From: Methanosarcina sp.
GTDB lineage: Archaea > Halobacteriota > Methanosarcinia > Methanosarcinales > Methanosarcinaceae
Direction: 5' to 3'
DNA: 10,370 nucleotides
Assembly: GCA_017883485.1 (NCBI GenBank)
Contig: JADGNM010000061.1
Coordinates: 1-10,370 of the forward strand
The position numbers and the translations under genes were made by a program. Of the stretch, positions 6,586 through 10,370 are shown one piece after another. How positions within the stretch are numbered: the first letter of the stretch is position 1; the number at the start of each line of letters is the position of its first letter. The notes beneath the pieces are model-generated. The model had not been told where the DNA came from. It made no database searches and saw only the letters and a list, made by a program, of their open reading frames with translations.

Positions 6586-9375
6586 CTATAACAATGGCGC
6601 TGATGCATGATTATTCATTTCTGTTAAAGTAAACCTAATAATGAACGTCGTCCCGTTATCCCTTTTCAGCTCAAGTTCTCCGTCTAATTGCTCTATAAGA
6701 GTGGTAATCAGTTGAAACCCAAGAGTATCAAGGTATTCAACGTCAAAGCTTTCAGGCAAACCTATCCCATCATCTGAAACCGTCAGAATGAAATTGTTAC
6801 TTTTCGAGCCTTCGTTCTTGATTTCCCCTTTTACGCCTCTACTGAGTTTTATTTGGATTTCTCCACTGTCTCTCCCTATGAATGCATGTTTGAGTGAGTT
6901 GGAAACGAGTTCATTTACGATTATTCCCAAAGGGATAGCAATGTCCATATTGAAGAATGCATTTTCTTCCAGATTCATACATAGGCGGATATTTTTGCCA
7001 CCAAGATCGTAAGTCTGGAAAAGGTCTTTAGCTAACTTTTGTAGGTATGATGAAAAATCAAGTGTGTCTGTATCTTCTCCTTTATAGAGTTCCTCATGGA
7101 TAAGGGACATCGAGAATACACGGTTTTTACTTTCCTTGAAAGCTTCCAGCACCTCTTTATCCCTAAACTTTTCAGCCTGTAAATCCAACAAGGAGGAAAT
7201 CACCTGCAAATTGTTCTTGATTCTATGATGGATTTCTTTTTTTCTAGCTTTTTCACTTCTCGCTAGGGCTTCTTCTGCCTTTTTTCTCTCTGTGATATCT
7301 AGAACAAAGGCTATGCCTTCATTGCTCGCCTGGTCGAAGGTAGCTACTCCTAAGATGATGGGTACGCTCGAGCCATCTTTGCGGATATACTCTTTCTCGA
7401 AGGGAGTTGCTACACCTATAGCTTTTAGTTCAACGATAGCGTGCTCGTCCAAGGGACGATATTCCGGCGGTGTCATCTTTGCCCAGTTAATCCGCCCTGC
7501 TTGTAAGTCCTCACGTGTGTAACCTACTATCTCCAAAAACTTGTCATTGGCATTGGTAATCGAACCATCCAAGTTATAGTAAAGCATGCCGAACATACCT
7601 GATTCGTAAAACCTTCGCAAGCGTGCCTCGCTTTCCCGTAGTGTCTCTTCCGCTCGCTTCTGCTCAGTAATATCCTGAACTGTTCCTATCATTCGAACAG
7701 GGGTATTTGTCTTATCAAAAATAACTTCCCCTTGTGCATGGACTACGCGCTCTGTTCCATCGGCTAAGACTATTCTATGACCAATGTCAAAGGGTTCTCC
7801 TTTAGAAGCTTTTTTAACGGCATTATCCACATATTCTCTATCGTCGGGATGTGTGCGGCTTAATATGACATCATATGATGAATCAGATTCTCGTGGAATA
7901 AGTCCAAAAATACTATACATTTCATCGGACCAGTACATATTATTAGTTACAAGGTCCCAATCCCAATTTCCAATATGAGCCATTCTTTGAGCTTCAGCAA
8001 GACCGTTTTCACTTTCTTTCAACGAGTCGTAAGCCTTTTCAAGTTCTGCTACTTGTTCTTTAACTCGTTCTTCTAAATTATCGAGTGTTTCTTTAAGTTT
8101 TGCTTCTACTTCTTTTCGCCTAGTGATGTCGGTGAGCATGCTCAGAGAACCCATAAACTCGCCATTCTTATCAAAGAGGGATTTAGAATTTACAAGAGTC
8201 CATAAAGGTGAGCCATCTTTAAGTACGAATCTGAATTCATGGCTCTCATCGACGCCTTGTCGCCTCTTCTTCATATTCTGTTCAAAAATAGCCTTCCCAT
8301 CTTCATCCGTAAAATCCCTTAAAGATTTGCCAATTATTTCGCTCTGAGTGTACTCTAGCATCTCTGCCATTTTTTCGTTAACATAAGTAATCATGGATTC
8401 ATCTTTAAGTATCAATATACCTTCGTTGGCAGTCTCTATGAGATTACGGGACTTCTCCTCACTTTCGCTCAGTGCTTCTAAAAGAGTATCGCGTTCCGAT
8501 AGCGACTGAACCAGTTTGATATTGCTATAGCTTAGTTGTGATATCATGTTGGCAAGCTTCACGAAAAAGGACATGCCTGTGTCCGTAGCTTTCCTACTCA
8601 ACATAGGAACTTTTTTAAGCGCTGCTATGTATTCCTCCTCATTGAATCCGTATTTTCTAGCCTTTGAACGGAATAGCTCATAGTCCAGAGGCTCGTCTTC
8701 AAAAAAGAACTGCCCTGAAATGCTATTGCCAACGTGCTGTCCACCCACCATAATGGGAGTCGCTATGTGCCACATATTGTTCTTGCACTTATATAGCTTA
8801 AACTCACCATGGAGGACGCCCTCTGATAGTGTTGTACTGCTTTCTACACAGTGCTTGCAGGTTTCGGGATTAATCCTGTGAAATTTTGTGCAGATATCCT
8901 GCCATCCAACACCTACCAGAACATTGCCTCTGCGGTCATCTACGCTCATGGGAATGTGAACCAGCTCATAGAAATCATCCATTAGGGACTGGATTGCCTG
9001 TGTGTCAATGATCTCGGCAAGCTCCAGATATGCCATCTCCCGAGCTTTACTTTCCCGAAGTTTTTCTTCAAGCTCTTTTTGGTCACTTATATCGAATCCA
9101 GAAATATTTACACGTTCTTCTTCTGTTAAGGGGTGGAGCACAACCAGGTATATTCTTTCTCCTAATTTAACTTCCATTTTTTCGGGACTATTCAGATAAA
9201 GTACTCTTTGCACAGAATCTCCGATAACTGAAGGCAGCTTTTCTCCGATTTGGATGCCCCACTCACGCAATAAAGGCTTACCTGCCTCATTTGAGTAAAG
9301 AACAGTCCCATCCTTTGCCACACTGAGTACAGGATTCGGGTTTATTGCTGGAGATTGCTCTATTTTTTTTATCAT
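6586..9375 (-). CDS. Soluble sensor histidine kinase: PAS, PocR, three PAS, HisKA_2, HATPase_c
   Basis: The 929-aa product has no signal peptide or membrane segment, so it should sense a cytosolic cue. Order: PAS-like domain (about 10-98), PocR domain (about 110-290), PAS (about 305-425), coiled-coil linker (about 425-460), PAS (about 465-575), PAS (about 585-700), then HisKA_2 with EIHHRIKNNLQ (His717 the likely phosphoacceptor, His716 beside it), and HATPase_c with N-box NELVSNSLKHAF (821-832), G1 DDGIGLP (868-874), and LGFQLI (about 885-890). All kinase motifs are intact. The PocR domain has Cys162, Cys173, Cys176 and Cys197, which could bind metal or act in redox. PocR domains have been proposed to sense small hydrocarbon derivatives; the ligand here is unknown. 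The PAS exits carry the usual DIT/DIS motifs. No response regulator is adjacent. The ATG at 9375 has only a weak GAGAGA upstream. Confidence 0.9.
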   Translation of the reverse strand: MIKKIEQSPAINPNPVLSVAKDGTVLYSNEAGKPLLREWGIQIGEKLPSVIGDSVQRVLYLNSPEKMEVKLGERIYLVVLHPLTEEERVNISGFDISDQKELEEKLRESKAREMAYLELAEIIDTQAIQSLMDDFYELVHIPMSVDDRRGNVLVGVGWQDICTKFHRINPETCKHCVESSTTLSEGVLHGEFKLYKCKNNMWHIATPIMVGGQHVGNSISGQFFFEDEPLDYELFRSKARKYGFNEEEYIAALKKVPMLSRKATDTGMSFFVKLANMISQLSYSNIKLVQSLSERDTLLEALSESEEKSRNLIETANEGILILKDESMITYVNEKMAEMLEYTQSEIIGKSLRDFTDEDGKAIFEQNMKKRRQGVDESHEFRFVLKDGSPLWTLVNSKSLFDKNGEFMGSLSMLTDITRRKEVEAKLKETLDNLEERVKEQVAELEKAYDSLKESENGLAEAQRMAHIGNWDWDLVTNNMYWSDEMYSIFGLIPRESDSSYDVILSRTHPDDREYVDNAVKKASKGEPFDIGHRIVLADGTERVVHAQGEVIFDKTNTPVRMIGTVQDITEQKRAEETLRESEARLRRFYESGMFGMLYYNLDGSITNANDKFLEIVGYTREDLQAGRINWAKMTPPEYRPLDEHAIVELKAIGVATPFEKEYIRKDGSSVPIILGVATFDQASNEGIAFVLDITERKKAEEALARSEKARKKEIHHRIKNNLQVISSLLDLQAEKFRDKEVLEAFKESKNRVFSMSLIHEELYKGEDTDTLDFSSYLQKLAKDLFQTYDLGGKNIRLCMNLEENAFFNMDIAIPLGIIVNELVSNSLKHAFIGRDSGEIQIKLSRGVKGEIKNEGSKSNNFILTVSDDGIGLPESFDVEYLDTLGFQLITTLIEQLDGELELKRDNGTTFIIRFTLTEMNNHASAPLL

Positions 9376-9450
9376 TCTCTCTCAGGCTCTCTTTCTTGCT
9401 GGCAATAATCTATTTTTAAAAAGCAGTGTAAATAAATATTTCAATTATTA

Positions 9451-9460
9451 TATATTTATA
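9451..9460 (-). promoter_or_regulatory. Candidate promoter of the histidine kinase gene
   Basis: On the minus strand this reads TATAAATATA, a good archaeal TATA-box match, about 76 bases before the kinase ATG. It predicts transcription from about 9425 and a leader of about 50 nt. A second box, TTTATATT on the minus strand, lies at about 9470-9477. Confidence 0.35.
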
Positions 9461-9505
9461 CAATTGCTTAATATAAAAGACTTAGCATTTTCGGGTCTGT
9501 ATAGC

Positions 9506-9568
9506 CTTCGGGAGCTGAACAACTAGACAGGTTCGACACTAACTGAAAATTACTCTAAGCTCCCGAAG
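9506..9568. repeat. 11-bp perfect inverted repeat with a structured 41-nt loop
   Basis: CTTCGGGAGCT (9506-9516) is the exact reverse complement of AGCTCCCGAAG (9558-9568). The loop contains a further GAAC/GTTC pair (9517-9520 with 9531-9534). The GC-rich arms stand out from the AT-rich surroundings. It may be a structured RNA, a protein-binding site or the relic ends of a tiny element; nothing in the sequence decides which. Confidence 0.5.
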
Positions 9569-9944
9569 ACTTCACGAAACTTGCGAGAAAATAGATATAT
9601 ATTGCTTTTTGTATATATAAAGAAACACTATGGCTCACCAAAGCTATCCGGTAAGTCCTGATAACAGGCAAATATGTTCTTCTCTATTATCATTTTGCTT
9701 CAACTGAAAGCTTCAGGTTAATTCAGAAAGGTAAACGAGTGAGTTTGGGAGTGGGGGGGGTTATAGATAAAAAAGTAACGATGTATCGCTCGTTCAATCT
9801 TTTACAAGTCTTCTGGTTTATTTATACTCTTTTAAAGAACACATTATATAAACTAATAATCGAGAATAAAAGGATAACTGGGCTTTTTGTCAGAAAACTG
9901 GTTAAAAATAATGAAAGCCTTTAAAGTAATCAAAAATTCGATAA

Positions 9945-10370
9945 TTAGAAGAAACCCAGGGGCTTAAGTGTCTGCCTCGCGTCTCTTTTCCTGAGTCTTG
10001 AGATCCCTACACCCACAAGCCTTATTTTTTGACTTCCGATAAACTCAGAAAGTAGCTTCATGGCTGTCCTTTTAATCACGAATATATCTGCAGTCCAGAC
10101 AGAGACAGTCTTAGAGCGTGTATATGTGGAAAAATCCTCATAGCGAACCTTTAGAGTTACAGTTTTGAAAAGGAATCGGTCCTTCGTAAGGGCTCTATGA
10201 ACGCTCTCAGCAAGCATTTCCAGAAAGCCTGCTATTTTTATGGGGTCATTTGTATCTTCCGCAAATGTCCCGCTCCGGCTAATTGATTTTACAGCTTCCT
10301 CGCTTTCCTCAATTTCACTGAAATCCAGACCATGTGCCGCCTGTTTCAACCAGAGACCCATTTTCCCGAA
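9945..10370 (-). CDS. dinB: DNA polymerase IV (Y family), C-terminal part; 5' end outside the window
   Basis: The frame is open to the window edge, so the ATG at 10361 is internal: FGKMGLWLKQAAHGLD reads as the thumb helix seen in DinB/Dpo4 proteins. The 141 visible residues cover the thumb end and the little-finger domain (SISRSGTFAEDTNDP, KTVTLKVRYEDFSTYTRSKTV, then the IRLVGVGISRL strand). Family knowledge: these distributive polymerases copy past damaged bases. The catalytic palm and finger residues are off the window and cannot be checked. The C-terminus ends in PLGFF, which resembles the aromatic tail of a PCNA-binding peptide, although the spacing from the preceding Gln is not the standard one. 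A T5 run follows the stop on the minus strand. Confidence 0.88.
   Translation of the reverse strand, partial: FGKMGLWLKQAAHGLDFSEIEESEEAVKSISRSGTFAEDTNDPIKIAGFLEMLAESVHRALTKDRFLFKTVTLKVRYEDFSTYTRSKTVSVWTADIFVIKRTAMKLLSEFIGSQKIRLVGVGISRLRKRDARQTLKPLGFF

Larger units (their letters stand above)
9376..9944. other. Spacer between the kinase and polymerase genes
   Basis: Besides the kinase promoter and the inverted repeat, the spacer shows a TATATATAA box at about 9612-9620, an 8-G run at 9753-9760 and AT-rich sequence. A GTG-started open frame of 61 codons at 9739-9924 lacks a good ribosome binding site, and a 25-aa frame at 9630 lies too close to the TATA box; neither is called as a gene. Confidence 0.5.

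Noticed and set aside
9525..9545. GGTTCGACAC resembling a tRNA T-loop
   Set aside because: The flanking bases do not form a T stem and no acceptor or anticodon arm can be folded around it.
9630..9707. 25-aa frame (MAHQSYPVSPDN...) after a TATA-like box
   Set aside because: The ATG is about 15 bases from the box centre, too near even for a leaderless transcript, and the product is very short.
9739..9924. 61-codon GTG-started frame with an 8-G run
   Set aside because: No convincing ribosome binding site, a homopolymer inside it and no family signal, although the hydrophobic middle could mimic a membrane segment.

Overview
The window reads as chromosomal DNA from a methanogenic archaeon, most likely Methanosarcina or a close relative. 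The main reason is a set of four consecutive plus-strand genes for coenzyme F430 biosynthesis (cfbE, cfbD, cfbC, cfbB). F430 is the nickel tetrapyrrole of methyl-coenzyme M reductase and is known only from methanogens and related methane-oxidising archaea. AT-rich spacers with archaeal TATA-like boxes, GGAGG-type ribosome binding sites, and a PocR/multi-PAS histidine kinase of a kind common in Methanosarcina agree with this. I ran no database search; family names come from motifs read in the translations.

Layout. Bases 1-1386: 3' part of cfbE (its start lies left of the window), carrying an unusual Ser-rich low-complexity insert built partly from 9-bp in-frame tandem repeats. Bases 1387-1686: a 300-bp spacer with a strong imperfect hairpin just after cfbE and a 12-bp tandem duplication at the cfbD ribosome binding site. 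Bases 1687-5217: cfbD, cfbC, cfbB. The cfbD-cfbC gap holds a 10/20-bp tandem array and a duplicated ribosome-binding segment; cfbC starts with TTG. Bases 5218-5852: AT-rich spacer with a solitary copy of a terminal repeat, a hairpin, and TATA boxes. Bases 5853-6125: a 90-aa protein with two CxxC pairs. Bases 6180-6306: a 127-bp MITE-like element with 17-bp terminal inverted repeats and a TAA target duplication. Bases 6392-9375, minus strand: a 48-aa acidic/basic small protein and, upstream of it, a 929-aa soluble sensor histidine kinase. Bases 9376-9944: kinase promoter, an 11-bp perfect inverted repeat with a 41-nt loop, and little else. Bases 9945-10370, minus strand: C-terminal end of a Y-family DNA polymerase (DinB/Pol IV), cut by the window edge.

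How the genes work together. CfbB amidates Ni-sirohydrochlorin to its a,c-diamide. The nitrogenase-like pair CfbC (NifH-like reductase) and CfbD (NifD-like catalytic part) reduces the macrocycle and forms the lactam ring. CfbE, a Mur-ligase-like ATP enzyme, closes the last carbocyclic ring to give F430. The nickel chelatase gene cfbA is not in the window. The hairpin and 300-bp gap after cfbE suggest that cfbDCB may be transcribed separately from cfbE. The kinase has no response regulator next to it, and a link to the F430 genes is only positional.
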